Source: Myxococcales bacterium
GTDB lineage: Bacteria > Myxococcota > Polyangia > Polyangiales > Polyangiaceae
Reading direction: 5' to 3'
DNA: 33,542 nt
NCBI GenBank assembly: GCA_020430865.1
Contig: JAGQIY010001220.1
Span: 1 to 33,542 of the forward strand
In this document: positions 26,133-33,542 of the stretch, one piece after another
Layout: every line of letters begins with the position of its first letter
Position numbering within the stretch: position 1 is the first letter of the stretch
Translations under genes and position numbers: made by a program
The notes under the pieces: generated by a model
Databases searched by the model: none
Told to the model about the DNA's origin: nothing
Seen by the model: only the letters and a program-made list of their open reading frames with translations

Positions 26133-26765
26133 ATGTCGACGACGCGTCGCGGATTCACCGAGCTGAGTCTGAAGCTGCTTGGCCTCTCGCTGCTCGCTCC
26201 GAGTGCTCTGGTCGCTTGCAGCACGCCCCAGCTCGCGGTCCCTCCGAAGGCACCGTCCAAGGGCGCGAGCGACCCCAAGCTCGTGATCCAGGAGCTCGGC
26301 GACTTCGAGTGCCCGTTCTGCGCCGACGTCCAGCCGGTGCTCGAGCAAGTGCTGGATCACTACGGAGATCGGGTGCGCATCGTGTGGCGCGACTACCCGC
26401 TCAGCCACATCCATCCCTATGCGATGCAGGCCGCGGAAGCCGCGCGTGAGGTGCGGGCCCAGCTCGGCGAAGAGGGCTTCTGGCGCTACCACCACCTGCT
26501 CTTCATGAATCAGAACGCCCTCACCCGGGAAGGCCTCGCGAGCTTCGCGAAGAAGCTCGGCGGTGTGGACATGGCGCGTTTCACCAAGGCCCTCGACGAG
26601 AAGACTCACCAGGCAGCAATCCTCGCGGAAAAGGCTGAGGTGGACAAGCTCGGCATCGACCGCCTGGGCACCCCCGGCTTCTTCATCGGCAGTGAAGTGA
26701 TCATCGGCTCCCAGCCGTTCGAGGTCTTCCGGGATGCGATCCAGGAGCAGCTCGGCCAGGGCTGA
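26133..26765 (+). CDS. DsbA-family thioredoxin-fold lipoprotein with Tat-like signal
   Basis: A 210-residue envelope protein. The N-terminus has Thr-Thr-Arg-Arg-Gly-Phe, a twin-arginine motif, followed by a hydrophobic stretch and the lipobox Leu-Val-Ala-Cys (Cys29), so it may be exported folded by Tat and then lipidated. The thioredoxin-like domain (about 48-205) has Phe-Glu-Cys-Pro-Phe-Cys with Cys60 and Cys63, an inserted helical region (80-170), and the cis-proline loop Gly-Thr-Pro-Gly-Phe-Phe-Ile. This layout is that of DsbA-family oxidoreductases (thioredoxin_4), which form or reshuffle disulfides in exported proteins. Together with the TlpA-like protein near the left end, it shows an active envelope thiol chemistry. 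A 19-bp tandem repeat array lies immediately upstream. Confidence 0.88.
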   Translation: MSTTRRGFTELSLKLLGLSLLAPSALVACSTPQLAVPPKAPSKGASDPKLVIQELGDFECPFCADVQPVLEQVLDHYGDRVRIVWRDYPLSHIHPYAMQAAEAAREVRAQLGEEGFWRYHHLLFMNQNALTREGLASFAKKLGGVDMARFTKALDEKTHQAAILAEKAEVDKLGIDRLGTPGFFIGSEVIIGSQPFEVFRDAIQEQLGQG

Positions 26766-26856
26766 GACCGCTCCAGCCGAGGCGATCCACGGCCCAGAAG
26801 CCAGCGCAGCGAGTCTTGGATTTGGGGGAGAGAGCGCGCCGAGTTACTCTCGCAGG

Positions 26857-27519
26857 ATGCTGTTCTGGATCCAGGGACTGCTGGACGCGCGAACCGTGCA
26901 GGCCTTCCGCGAGCGCATCGATCACCTGCCGTTCAAGGCCGGCGTGGCGACCCTGAGCAGCGGCAACCCGGACGCCAAGCACAACCAGCAGCTGGACAGC
27001 CAGACCCCCGAAGGCCAGGCGCTGGGCCGGGAAGTCGTCGAGCGTCTGCTCGGGCACCCTGAGGTGAGGCGCCTGGTGATCCCGCGTTCCGTGCGGCATC
27101 CATTGATCGCGCGCTACAGCGCCGGGATGCGCTATGCGCGGCACGTGGACCAACCGGTGATGGGCGGCGCGAACCCGACGCGCACCGACTTCGCCTGCAC
27201 ACTCTGGCTGAGCTCACCCGATAGCTACGAAGGAGGCGAGCTGGTGATCCAGCTCGACGCTGAGACCCAGCGGCTGAAGGGCGAGGCCGGCAGCCTGGTG
27301 CTGTACCCGGCTTGCTACCTCCACGAGGTGACCCCGGTGACCTCCGGCACGCGCCTGGTCGCCGTCACCTGGCTGCAGAGCCTGGTGCGCGATCACGAAG
27401 CGCGACGCCTCTTGGCGGAGCTGGATGACGTGCGGCGTGGACTCGATCCGGCGACCCAGACGGCCGAGCGCCTCGCCGCACTGTACAATCAGCTGCTGCG
27501 CTACCACGCGGAAATTTGA
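26857..27519 (+). CDS. PKHD-type Fe(II)/2-oxoglutarate hydroxylase (PiuC/YbiX-like)
   Basis: A 220-residue dioxygenase of the double-stranded beta-helix fold. Iron ligands are His96 and Asp98 in Tyr-Ala-Arg-His-Val-Asp and the distal His156 in Tyr-Leu-His-Glu-Val; Arg166 should bind 2-oxoglutarate. The Tyr-Glu-Gly-Gly-Glu-Leu and Gly-Ser-Leu-Val-Leu-Tyr-Pro segments are family hallmarks. The closest known group is PKHD-type hydroxylase, PiuC/YbiX, often associated with iron uptake; no TonB receptor is seen here. I took the ATG at 26857, where the conserved Met-Leu-Phe-Trp-Ile start lies; a longer reading from 26734 would overlap the preceding gene and add unconserved residues. It ends 12 bases from the convergent lipoprotein gene. 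Confidence 0.92.
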   Translation: MLFWIQGLLDARTVQAFRERIDHLPFKAGVATLSSGNPDAKHNQQLDSQTPEGQALGREVVERLLGHPEVRRLVIPRSVRHPLIARYSAGMRYARHVDQPVMGGANPTRTDFACTLWLSSPDSYEGGELVIQLDAETQRLKGEAGSLVLYPACYLHEVTPVTSGTRLVAVTWLQSLVRDHEARRLLAELDDVRRGLDPATQTAERLAALYNQLLRYHAEI

Positions 27520-27531
27520 GCGGCTGACCAG

Positions 27532-29496
27532 CTACGGGTCGTAGCGATACACGGTGACCTCGTCGGCGAGGGTGGCCAGCATGCGGTACATGCCGACTCC
27601 GGGCGCGATGAATCCGCCACTCGCGCCGTTTGGCGGAGACATTTGCGGCGTCCAGGTCCAGGCTGGCTCGGTGTAGAACGCCTGAGCGTTGAGCGACGCC
27701 CCGCGGAGGTGACGCTCCTCGTAGTCGTAGTCGTCGATGACCTGCAGCGACGACGTCGCGCTATCATAGCCGATCAGGCGGCCTTCGCTGAACACGGGGC
27801 GCGTCAGAGGTTGCTGCTGAATGTCCGGTAGCGATCCGTCTGCGCTACCGGTCAGGGTTGGCAGGTCGTAGATGCGGAGCTGATCGCCCTCACCCACGAT
27901 CCAGACCTGATTCAGGCCTCGAGGCGCCACCGCGGCCTGGACGTAGTACATGGAACTGGTGCCCACGAAGGTGTCCGTGACGCTGCCATTCACGAGCTCG
28001 AACGCATTCAGTCGCAGCGAGCCCGTGCCCACCTCGACGCTCCAGAGCTGGATGTTGTTCAGCGGGTCCGTCGCCGACCAGCCGCTGAGCACCTGCACGA
28101 ACGCGGTGCCGTAGACGGTCGCGTCGAACTCGACGTGGGAGCCAATCTGCGCGCAGGTCGCCGCATCGTAGACGCTGAGGCGCTGAAAACCCGACACCGT
28201 GCTCAGCATCAGCACCACCGAGCCAGAGATGGGAACGATCTGGTTCAGGTAGCCAGGGTTCGGCGTGTTCGCCAGTGGCGAAGGCGTCAGGTTGCAGGAA
28301 GACTGAAAACTATAGCGAGGCACCGATGGTCCCTCGCGGAAACTCAAGGCGTTCAGGTTGTCGGAGGCGTTCAGTCCCAGGGCAACCTCGTCCACCAACA
28401 CGGTGTTCGTTCCGCTCCCGTCAGAGCCGAAGACGTCCCCGGGCACCTCGCCGGCGGTGGCCTCGGTGTTCACGGCGCTCCCGCTCACCCCAACCGAAGA
28501 AGCGCTCACGCTGAACGAGACGGCGCTCGGGGTGCCGGCGCCGACGACCACCAGCGCGTCGACTTCGTCGTCCGCGACCAGGCCGAGCTGAGTGCAGGTG
28601 TAGGCGACCTCGTTGGTACCATCCAGGCGCGAGCGATAGATGGTGCAGCCACGCTCATTGGCCGCGGTGCCTTCCACCGCGCTCCCGCTGGCTCCCACCG
28701 ACTGCGCGTCGACCGAGAAGTAGACCTCGCTGGGAGTGCCGACCTCGAGTTCCAGCGCGTCGACATCGTCGCTGGGGATCCCGGCAGCGACGCTGAGTCC
28801 CAGGCTGCCGTGGAGGTAGGCAGCGGCGTTGTAGCCGATGTCCTCCCCGCCCTCGGACACCACGTCGTGGCTCCCCACACCATCGGAGAAGAAGACCTCG
28901 GCGGAGGGCGCGGCCTCCGTGACGCGGCGCTCGACCTGCGTACGATATCCGCCCGTGGCGCCGTCTTGCACCGAGAAGTAGTACACCGGGTGCGACGGCA
29001 CTGCCCGCAGCACGGAGAAGCCATCGACGCTATCAGTGTCCAGCAAGCCGAGCTGGGCGGCCGTGATGCCCAGCGTGTTGCTGCCCGCACCAAGGCCTGG
29101 ATTATCCGGATGGAAAAGGTTGCTCTGAGCTTCCGTCGTGCTGGCCACCGCCGAGCCGCTGGCGCCGATGTGGGAACGCCCCACGGAGAACAGCGGGCTC
29201 GGCAAGGTCAGACCAGTGCCGCCGGTGCCACCCGTGGCTCCCGTGCCGCCCGTGCCGCCCGTGCCGCCCGTGGCTCCCGTGCCGCCGGTACCACCCGCGC
29301 CGGCACCCCCCGCCGAGCTACCGGCACTCCCGGAGCTCCCCCCCGCGGAAACGCTGCCGTCAGCGCCGGCATCGGGAGCGCCTTGCTTGTTCTTCGTGTC
29401 GTCTCCGTCGTCACAAGCCGCGCTGACCAGCAAGAGCGCTGGCACACAGACCAAGCCACGAACTCGCCCAAATCGTCGAAACGTCCTCACAGCCAT
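27532..29496 (-). CDS. Repeat-containing lipoprotein with Gly-Thr linker and beta-propeller-like C-terminus
   Basis: A 654-residue lipoprotein. GGAGG lies just before the ATG at 29496. The lipobox is Ser-Ala-Ala-Cys (Cys28). Residues about 40-95 are a flexible linker that ends in a Gly-Gly-Thr/Ala-Thr repeat. Residues about 103-390 hold four tandem modules of 65-85 residues at roughly 103-168, 173-257, 259-323 and 327-389. They share a Phe-Ser-Val start, usually Ser-Gly-Ser-Ala-Val, and a Leu-Gly-Leu-x-x-x-Asp-x-Val-Asp-Ala-Leu end. The last ~255 residues alternate short beta segments like a beta-propeller (Val-Trp-Ile-Val-Gly-Glu-Gly-Asp-Gln-Leu-Arg-Ile-Tyr-Asp). The modules carry Asp-rich loops that could bind calcium. 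I know no function; an outer-surface adhesion or binding role is a guess. Confidence 0.75.
   Translation of the reverse strand: MAVRTFRRFGRVRGLVCVPALLLVSAACDDGDDTKNKQGAPDAGADGSVSAGGSSGSAGSSAGGAGAGGTGGTGATGGTGGTGGTGATGGTGGTGLTLPSPLFSVGRSHIGASGSAVASTTEAQSNLFHPDNPGLGAGSNTLGITAAQLGLLDTDSVDGFSVLRAVPSHPVYYFSVQDGATGGYRTQVERRVTEAAPSAEVFFSDGVGSHDVVSEGGEDIGYNAAAYLHGSLGLSVAAGIPSDDVDALELEVGTPSEVYFSVDAQSVGASGSAVEGTAANERGCTIYRSRLDGTNEVAYTCTQLGLVADDEVDALVVVGAGTPSAVSFSVSASSVGVSGSAVNTEATAGEVPGDVFGSDGSGTNTVLVDEVALGLNASDNLNALSFREGPSVPRYSFQSSCNLTPSPLANTPNPGYLNQIVPISGSVVLMLSTVSGFQRLSVYDAATCAQIGSHVEFDATVYGTAFVQVLSGWSATDPLNNIQLWSVEVGTGSLRLNAFELVNGSVTDTFVGTSSMYYVQAAVAPRGLNQVWIVGEGDQLRIYDLPTLTGSADGSLPDIQQQPLTRPVFSEGRLIGYDSATSSLQVIDDYDYEERHLRGASLNAQAFYTEPAWTWTPQMSPPNGASGGFIAPGVGMYRMLATLADEVTVYRYDP
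29212..29295. repeat. In-gene Gly-Gly-Thr/Ala-Thr codon repeat
   Basis: Nine-base units close to GTGCCGCCC (plus strand) repeat along this stretch and encode a Gly-Gly-Thr / Gly-Ala-Thr linker (residues 68-95) in the antisense lipoprotein. Two longer units interrupted by GTGGCTCCC are visible. Slippage would change linker length in frame. Confidence 0.85.
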
Positions 29497-29722
29497 GTCG
29501 CCTCCAAGCAGGGGATCGCACGAGCTTAACGTGTGTCACGGCGTGGGGCACCTGGTGACGAGCCTGGAAACACACCAAAGCATGTGTCCAGCGCACGAAT
29601 CCGCTCGGACTTCAGCGCACACGACGGACAGGCGGCGCTCTCGGCCACAGGCGCGCGGATTTCGCGCAGAGTTTTCCATGCTCCGAACCGCGGGTGGCCC
29701 GAGGGTTCAATATCGAGGTGCG

Positions 29723-30619
29723 TCAGCGTCGCTGGCAGCGCGGGCAGTAGTGGGTGCCTCGCTGCCCGACCAGCACGCGCACCACCGCGGCGCCGCACTC
29801 TGGGCAAGGCTCACCGGTGCGGGCGTAGACGCGACGCTCGTCTTGATACGCGCCGTCGGTACCGTCGGGCTGAACGTAGTCGCTGATCGAGGAGCCACCG
29901 GTCTCGATCGACCGCTTCATCACCCACTGCGTCGCGTCCAGCAGCCGCTGCCAGTCGGGGCGACTGAGGCGAGCGGCGGAACGCGTCGGGCGGATCCTGG
30001 CCAGGAACAGGGCCTCGTCCGCGTAGATGTTGCCGACGCCTGCCAGCACCGACTGGTCGAGCAGGACGCTCTTGATCGGCGCGCGACGCCTGCCCGCCGC
30101 CTGGATCAGGTCCTCGGCGGTGATCTGCAGCGCGTCCGTCCCTAGCTTGTCCACCCGCGCATCGCTCTTCCCCGCGGCAAGATACAGGACCTTGCCGAAC
30201 TTGCGCACGTCGCGAAACAGCACCTCGGGCCCGCCGTCCGTGAAATGGAAGATCAAATGGGTGTGTGGATCGCGCGCTGCTCCGTTCTTCTACACGAACG
30301 ACGCCTGAGCCTCGGGGGTCAGGCTCGAGCGACTCGTCGAGCTCAACAGCCGCAGGCTGGTCGCTCCAGCCCCGAAGAGCTGTCCCGTCATACCCAGGTG
30401 CAGCATCAGCCGGTCGCCGCCCGCCAGCTCCGCGAAGAGGTACTTGCCGTGGCGCGATAGGCGCTCGACACGCCTCCCGCGCAGGCGCCGTGCGAGCTGC
30501 TCCGGGGGGGTGAGGAAGAAGTAGCTCGGCGCCGTCGTGGTGATGCGCGCGATGGTGCGCCCCTCGAACAGGGGCGCGATGCGGCGCCGGGTGACCTCGA
30601 CCTCGGGCAGCTCGGGCAT
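29723..30619 (-). pseudogene. mutM: Formamidopyrimidine-DNA glycosylase gene interrupted by an in-frame amber codon
   Basis: Two segments of a bacterial Fpg/MutM protein lie in the same reading frame but are split by TAG at 30292-30290 (codon 110 of 298). Before it, the start is Met-Pro-Glu-Leu-Pro-Glu with the catalytic Pro2 and Glu3 and the Lys59 of His-Gly-Lys-Tyr-Leu-Phe. After it come Pro-His-Thr-His-Leu, Arg-Lys-Phe-Gly-Lys, the helix-two-turn-helix Gly-Val-Gly-Asn-Ile-Tyr-Ala-Asp-Glu-Ala, and a C-terminal zinc finger (Cys-Pro-Glu-Cys ... Cys-Pro-Arg-Cys). Everything else looks intact, so the stop is recent, a sequencing error, or suppressed. The enzyme excises oxidised guanine from DNA. 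The gene starts one base after the PhoD-like gene's TGA, suggesting an operon. A start codon (TTG at 30256) inside the second half lacks catalytic residues and so is unlikely to rescue activity. Confidence 0.82.
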
Positions 30620-30620
30620 G

Positions 30621-32258
30621 TCAGTCGTCCTCTGCTCTCGGCGCCGAGCCAGCCGCCGCCTCGAGCTCAGAGCGGCTCTGGGCGGGGCCGCGCAGCGCTC
30701 GCCCACCAGGGAGCAGCTCCGGCGCCTGCCCAGGTGAGAGCTCCAGGCGCTGAATCAGCGCGCCCTTGGCGTCACGATAGGTCACCTCGATATTTCCCCG
30801 TGGATCCACATCGAGGACCGCGTAGTTGAACCAGTCCAGCGCCTCATCGAAGTCTGTGGTTGGTTCCCCGTGCATCGGCGCGTGTATGAAGAGGCGCTCG
30901 GCGCCGAAGCTATCGTCGTAGATCAGCTTGGGAAACAGTCCGGCGCTGAGCGGACCGCTGACCAATTCGAGGAAGCTGAACTGACTGGTCCGGGCATCCG
31001 CGACTCGGGCGGTCCGCGCGAGTGGCCGGTAGACGTAGGCGGCAGCGAAGTGCACGTCGGTCGTGACGAAGATCACGTTCGCGGGCTTCAGCTCGGGTAA
31101 GACACTCACCAACCTCGACAGCTCCCCCTCGTAGCCCGTCGGCCCGCCGAAGTTCGCCCAGCCGTCTCGCGGACCGTTCGGCGGCCAACCGGTTGGAATG
31201 GACAGAGGGACGCTACTGACGATCAGCTTCCAGGTCGCATCGCTTCTCCTCAAGGATTCAGTCAACCACTCGAGCTGTTCTGCCCCCAGCATGGACTTCT
31301 TGGGGTCGCTGCCGGGCAACGACGCAACGGACCGGTACTGGCGTGTATCCAGGAAGAAGAGCTCGAGGTGCTTACCCCAGCGGCGCGAACGATAGAGCCT
31401 GTTGCCTGCCTGCGCGGCGGCGTCGAAGGCGTGGTAGTCGAGGAACGCCGCGAGGCCCTCTGGCATCAAGTGCTCACCCACCCGATAGGGGGCGTTGCCG
31501 CGCTGATCACGCTCGGGCCCGAAGTCGTTCACCACCTCGTGGTCGTCCCAGACCGCGTAGTATCCAGTGCTTGCCAGGAGCCGCTGGGAGCCGAGGTCGG
31601 CGCGGTTGTAGCGCCAGAAGCGCCAGTACTCCTCGCGCTTGGTCGCGGCATCGATGTCTCGCGGGACCTGCGTGTTGCCGAAGCGGCCAGTCGCCCTGCA
31701 GTAGCCGTCACCGTAGATCATGTCGCCAAGGCCGATGAAGAAATCCAGTCGCTCCTTGGACAGCGGCTCGAAGATCGGATAGCCACGCTCGGCGTCGCGG
31801 CACGCATTCTGACCTCCCAGATCACCGCTGAAGGCGAAGCGTACTCGCGCGGCGGAGCTCGCTTCAGGTGCCGTACGGAAACTACCCACCACGGCGTCCG
31901 CTGGCGCTGCCCCTCCGTCTTGGCGGGAGCTGAGCCAGGCGTGGTAGGAGTATGAAGTCGCTGACTCCAGCTCCGTGAGCTGCACCCGCGCCGTGAAGTC
32001 ACGCTGCTCGCTGAGCGGCGCGCGCAGCCGCAGGGGTCCGGAGCGGCCGTGCAGCTCCACCTGAAACCAGCCGGCGCCGGTGCCGCGTCCCCAGATGACC
32101 GCGCCATGTGCATCCACCTCGCCGGTCATCACCCCCCAGCCAAGGCCCTGACCGGTCGTCGACGCGCGGTCGCTGCAGCCGTCGCAGGCCGTCGAGGCCA
32201 AGCAGACCAGCGCGCAGCCCAACGCACGGTTCAGGGAGTGTAGGGACGAGCGGCGCAT
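30621..32258 (-). CDS. PhoD-like metallophosphoesterase lipoprotein
   Basis: A 545-residue exported phosphatase/phosphodiesterase of the PhoD-like family. Residues 1-25 form a lipoprotein-type signal with Ser-Thr-Ala-Cys (Cys25), a slightly weak lipobox. A fibronectin-like N-terminal domain (about 38-130) precedes the metallophosphatase domain. Metal ligands are seen in Phe-Ser-Gly-Asp-Leu (about residue 140), Gly-Asp-Met-Ile-Tyr-Gly-Asp-Gly, Trp-Asp-Asp-His-Glu, Asp-Thr-Arg-Gln-Tyr and Thr-Thr-Asp-Val-His. PhoD enzymes release phosphate from phosphomono- or diesters in the envelope using Ca2+/Fe3+. The last 60 residues lie beyond the core and are Ala/Arg/Gly-rich. The gene ends directly before mutM and is likely cotranscribed with it. 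Confidence 0.9.
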   Translation of the reverse strand: MRRSSLHSLNRALGCALVCLASTACDGCSDRASTTGQGLGWGVMTGEVDAHGAVIWGRGTGAGWFQVELHGRSGPLRLRAPLSEQRDFTARVQLTELESATSYSYHAWLSSRQDGGAAPADAVVGSFRTAPEASSAARVRFAFSGDLGGQNACRDAERGYPIFEPLSKERLDFFIGLGDMIYGDGYCRATGRFGNTQVPRDIDAATKREEYWRFWRYNRADLGSQRLLASTGYYAVWDDHEVVNDFGPERDQRGNAPYRVGEHLMPEGLAAFLDYHAFDAAAQAGNRLYRSRRWGKHLELFFLDTRQYRSVASLPGSDPKKSMLGAEQLEWLTESLRRSDATWKLIVSSVPLSIPTGWPPNGPRDGWANFGGPTGYEGELSRLVSVLPELKPANVIFVTTDVHFAAAYVYRPLARTARVADARTSQFSFLELVSGPLSAGLFPKLIYDDSFGAERLFIHAPMHGEPTTDFDEALDWFNYAVLDVDPRGNIEVTYRDAKGALIQRLELSPGQAPELLPGGRALRGPAQSRSELEAAAGSAPRAEDD

Positions 32259-32312
32259 CGAAGCAGCGTCGGGTGTACCAGAATCGGCAGAGCCGAGCCG
32301 CCGCAGATTGCG

Positions 32313-33266
32313 TCACTCGGCCGACCATCGCGGGTCGCCTGCAACGACCCACTCCAGCACCTCGCCGACCTTCGCCCCAACGCGCCCCTGGTAGGTGTGG
32401 CCGGCGCCGGGCGCGTACTCGAAGCGCACGTCCACACCGCCGCGCCTCAAGGACTGACGGCTGCGTTCGTAGGCCTGGGAGCAGTGGAGCAGCCCACACA
32501 CCAGGCCAACGCGACGTCCTCCCGCTGCCTGCCAGCGCTTGGCGCCCGAGACACTCCAGTCGTTCTGCTGACCTTCGATCAGCAGCGCGCGCGGAAAGCG
32601 ATCCGCGCGAGACATCAGCATCAAGGCGCCCATCACCGCGCCCTGGGAGTAGCCGGCGTAGACGGCGTTGGCGGCGTCGGCAGTGGCCGAGAACCGCGCC
32701 TCGAACGCCGCCAGGTTGGCGTCGATCGCCCGCCCCAGCCAGAGGTGATCGGGGTAGTAGTGGCGACTCACGCTGAGCGGCTCGCTGCGGTTGATCTTCG
32801 CGCCGCGCACGCAGAGCACGAACGCCCTATCTCCCACCAGCTCACGCCAGCGCTCGCAGTGAGCCTCGGGGCGTCCGCCCGCGCCGTGCGTCGCCACCAG
32901 CAGCGGCTTCCTCCTGGATCCACGGGGAATCCACACGACGGAGGGCAAGAACTCGGGAACATCCAGGCTGACGAAGCGACCTCCTTCCAAGCCGACCGCT
33001 GGCGCGCCCTGGGTCCGCGGGTCGACATCGGCTTCCTCGGCGACCGCTCCGCCAGGTTCGGGGGTGAGAGCACGCTTCGAGCCGTCCGCGTGGCCTGCGT
33101 CTCGACCCGGGTCTGGCGTGGCCTGCGGCGCGCGATTCCCCGTGGCAACTTTGAGGGGCACGGGGGACGGCCCGCAGGCCAGAGCAAGCGTTCCAGTCAC
33201 GAGCAGGGCGAGCCACACCTCGCGCCACCGCGACCGCTGCTCGGGTTTCCGCACGCCACCATTCAC
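32313..33266 (-). CDS. Alpha/beta-hydrolase-fold lipoprotein
   Basis: A 317-residue exported hydrolase. The signal peptide ends at Leu-Ala-Cys (Cys31), followed by a Pro/Ala/Gly/Asp-rich linker (about 32-95). The alpha/beta hydrolase core begins with Lys-Pro-Leu-Leu-Val-Ala-Thr-His-Gly-Ala-Gly-Gly (oxyanion region, near 125). The nucleophile elbow is Gly-Tyr-Ser-Gln-Gly with Ser207; the catalytic histidine is His290 in Gly-Ala-Gly-His. Substrate is not predictable from the sequence; esterase or polysaccharide-ester activity is common for such secreted proteins. The start is a GTG with a weak G-rich ribosome site, and GTG at residue 5 is an alternative. The gene may be cotranscribed with the PhoD-like gene (54-base gap). 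Confidence 0.82.
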   Translation of the reverse strand: MNGGVRKPEQRSRWREVWLALLVTGTLALACGPSPVPLKVATGNRAPQATPDPGRDAGHADGSKRALTPEPGGAVAEEADVDPRTQGAPAVGLEGGRFVSLDVPEFLPSVVWIPRGSRRKPLLVATHGAGGRPEAHCERWRELVGDRAFVLCVRGAKINRSEPLSVSRHYYPDHLWLGRAIDANLAAFEARFSATADAANAVYAGYSQGAVMGALMLMSRADRFPRALLIEGQQNDWSVSGAKRWQAAGGRRVGLVCGLLHCSQAYERSRQSLRRGGVDVRFEYAPGAGHTYQGRVGAKVGEVLEWVVAGDPRWSAE

Positions 33267-33368
33267 CGCCGCCCATTCTGGGCCTCGACCTCGCGCTCCA
33301 CAACTTCGCCGCGCTGCGGCATCGGATTGCCCCTGGCGCCGGCCACCCGTTCGGTCTAAGGCAGGAGC

Positions 33369-33542
33369 ATGGGGAGCTTGAGAGATGGGCTGCCTCGCTC
33401 CGCGACGAAGCGCGAGAGAGGCTACGGTTTGGGTACGTCTGCGGGCACTCGCCGACGCCTGGGAGTCGTCGGCGCGGCGCTGTGCGCTGCGGTGCTACTG
33501 CCGCTGCAGCTGACGGCCTGCGGCTCGGACGAGTCGAGTGGC
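33369..33542 (+). CDS. Partial lipoprotein gene, truncated at the window edge
   Basis: The first 58 codons of a gene running off the right end. The N-terminus is Arg/Lys-rich (1-30), followed by a hydrophobic core and the lipobox Leu-Thr-Ala-Cys (Cys51) and then Gly-Ser-Asp-Glu-Ser-Ser-Gly. The acidic residue-rich start after the cysteine is typical of lipoproteins sent to the outer membrane. The ATG has AGGAG ending one base upstream, closer than usual, so TTG at 33378 with GGGGAG before it is an alternative. The function cannot be seen from this fragment. It diverges from the alpha/beta hydrolase gene. Confidence 0.7.
   Translation, partial: MGSLRDGLPRSATKRERGYGLGTSAGTRRRLGVVGAALCAAVLLPLQLTACGSDESSG

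Noticed and set aside
26734..26856. N-terminal extension of the PKHD hydroxylase
   Set aside because: Would overlap the DsbA-like gene and add a Ser/Ala/Glu-rich stretch not expected in the family.
28135..29529. 464-aa reading antisense to the repeat lipoprotein
   Set aside because: Arg/Ala/His-rich composition with the Gly-Thr repeat read as Arg/Ala runs; no start signal.
30254..30292. Frameshift in mutM
   Set aside because: Both halves share the same reading frame; a nonsense codon explains the break without a frameshift.

Overview
The window looks like chromosome from a high-GC, free-living, aerobic deltaproteobacterial-type organism, most likely a myxobacterium (Myxococcota, perhaps the Polyangiales). 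This rests on the strong GC bias in third codon positions, the many lipoproteins with low-complexity Ala/Gly/Ser/Asp/Pro linkers after the lipobox, the Gly-Gly-Thr-rich linker, the DUF4388, Roadblock and REC signalling proteins, and an unlinked methylcrotonyl-CoA-type carboxylase pair. The genus cannot be fixed from the sequence alone. No rRNA, tRNA, CRISPR array, transposase, phage gene or replication origin was seen.

Layout. Positions 40-6016 (+): two hypothetical proteins, a membrane-anchored TlpA-like thioredoxin, an M14 zinc carboxypeptidase, a tRNA-dihydrouridine synthase and a single-pass acidic protein. A perfect hairpin at 6017-6034 separates this block from a convergent one. Positions 6044-11396 (-): a seven-gene signalling cluster in the order soluble PAS histidine kinase, Roadblock/LC7 protein, REC-DUF4388-TPR response regulator, ParA-type ATPase, second Roadblock-like protein, flavodiiron-like metallo-beta-lactamase (ODP-type) protein and single-domain protoglobin. 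It is preceded by a near-consensus sigma-54 -24/-12 element. Positions 11800-12174 (-): an Hsp15-like S4 RNA-binding protein. Positions 12333-17041 (+): a large beta-propeller lipoprotein and the carboxyltransferase subunit of an MCC-type acyl-CoA carboxylase. Positions 17084-21074: a small membrane protein, a DoxX-like protein, an outer-membrane-type protein with a poly-lysine tract, a glycerophosphodiester phosphodiesterase and a hypothetical protein. Positions 21175-27519 (+): the biotin carboxylase/biotin carrier subunit, a degenerate M61-like pseudopeptidase with a PDZ domain, a lipoprotein, a 19-bp tandem repeat, a Tat-type DsbA-like lipoprotein and a PKHD-type Fe(II)/2-oxoglutarate hydroxylase. 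Positions 27532-33266 (-): a repeat-containing lipoprotein, an fpg/mutM gene broken by an in-frame amber codon, a PhoD-like phosphodiesterase and an alpha/beta hydrolase lipoprotein. The start of another lipoprotein gene runs off the right edge.

The signalling cluster at 6044-11396 is the best candidate for an undescribed system. It joins two predicted O2/NO-binding proteins of unrelated folds (a haem protoglobin and a non-haem diiron domain) to a cytosolic two-component pair whose regulator has no DNA-binding domain, two Roadblock-like proteins without a linked Ras-like GTPase, and a ParA ATPase without ParB. My inference is a cytoplasmic gas or redox sensing complex whose position in the cell is set by the ParA protein. 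The sequence shows linkage and domain content; the function is not proven.
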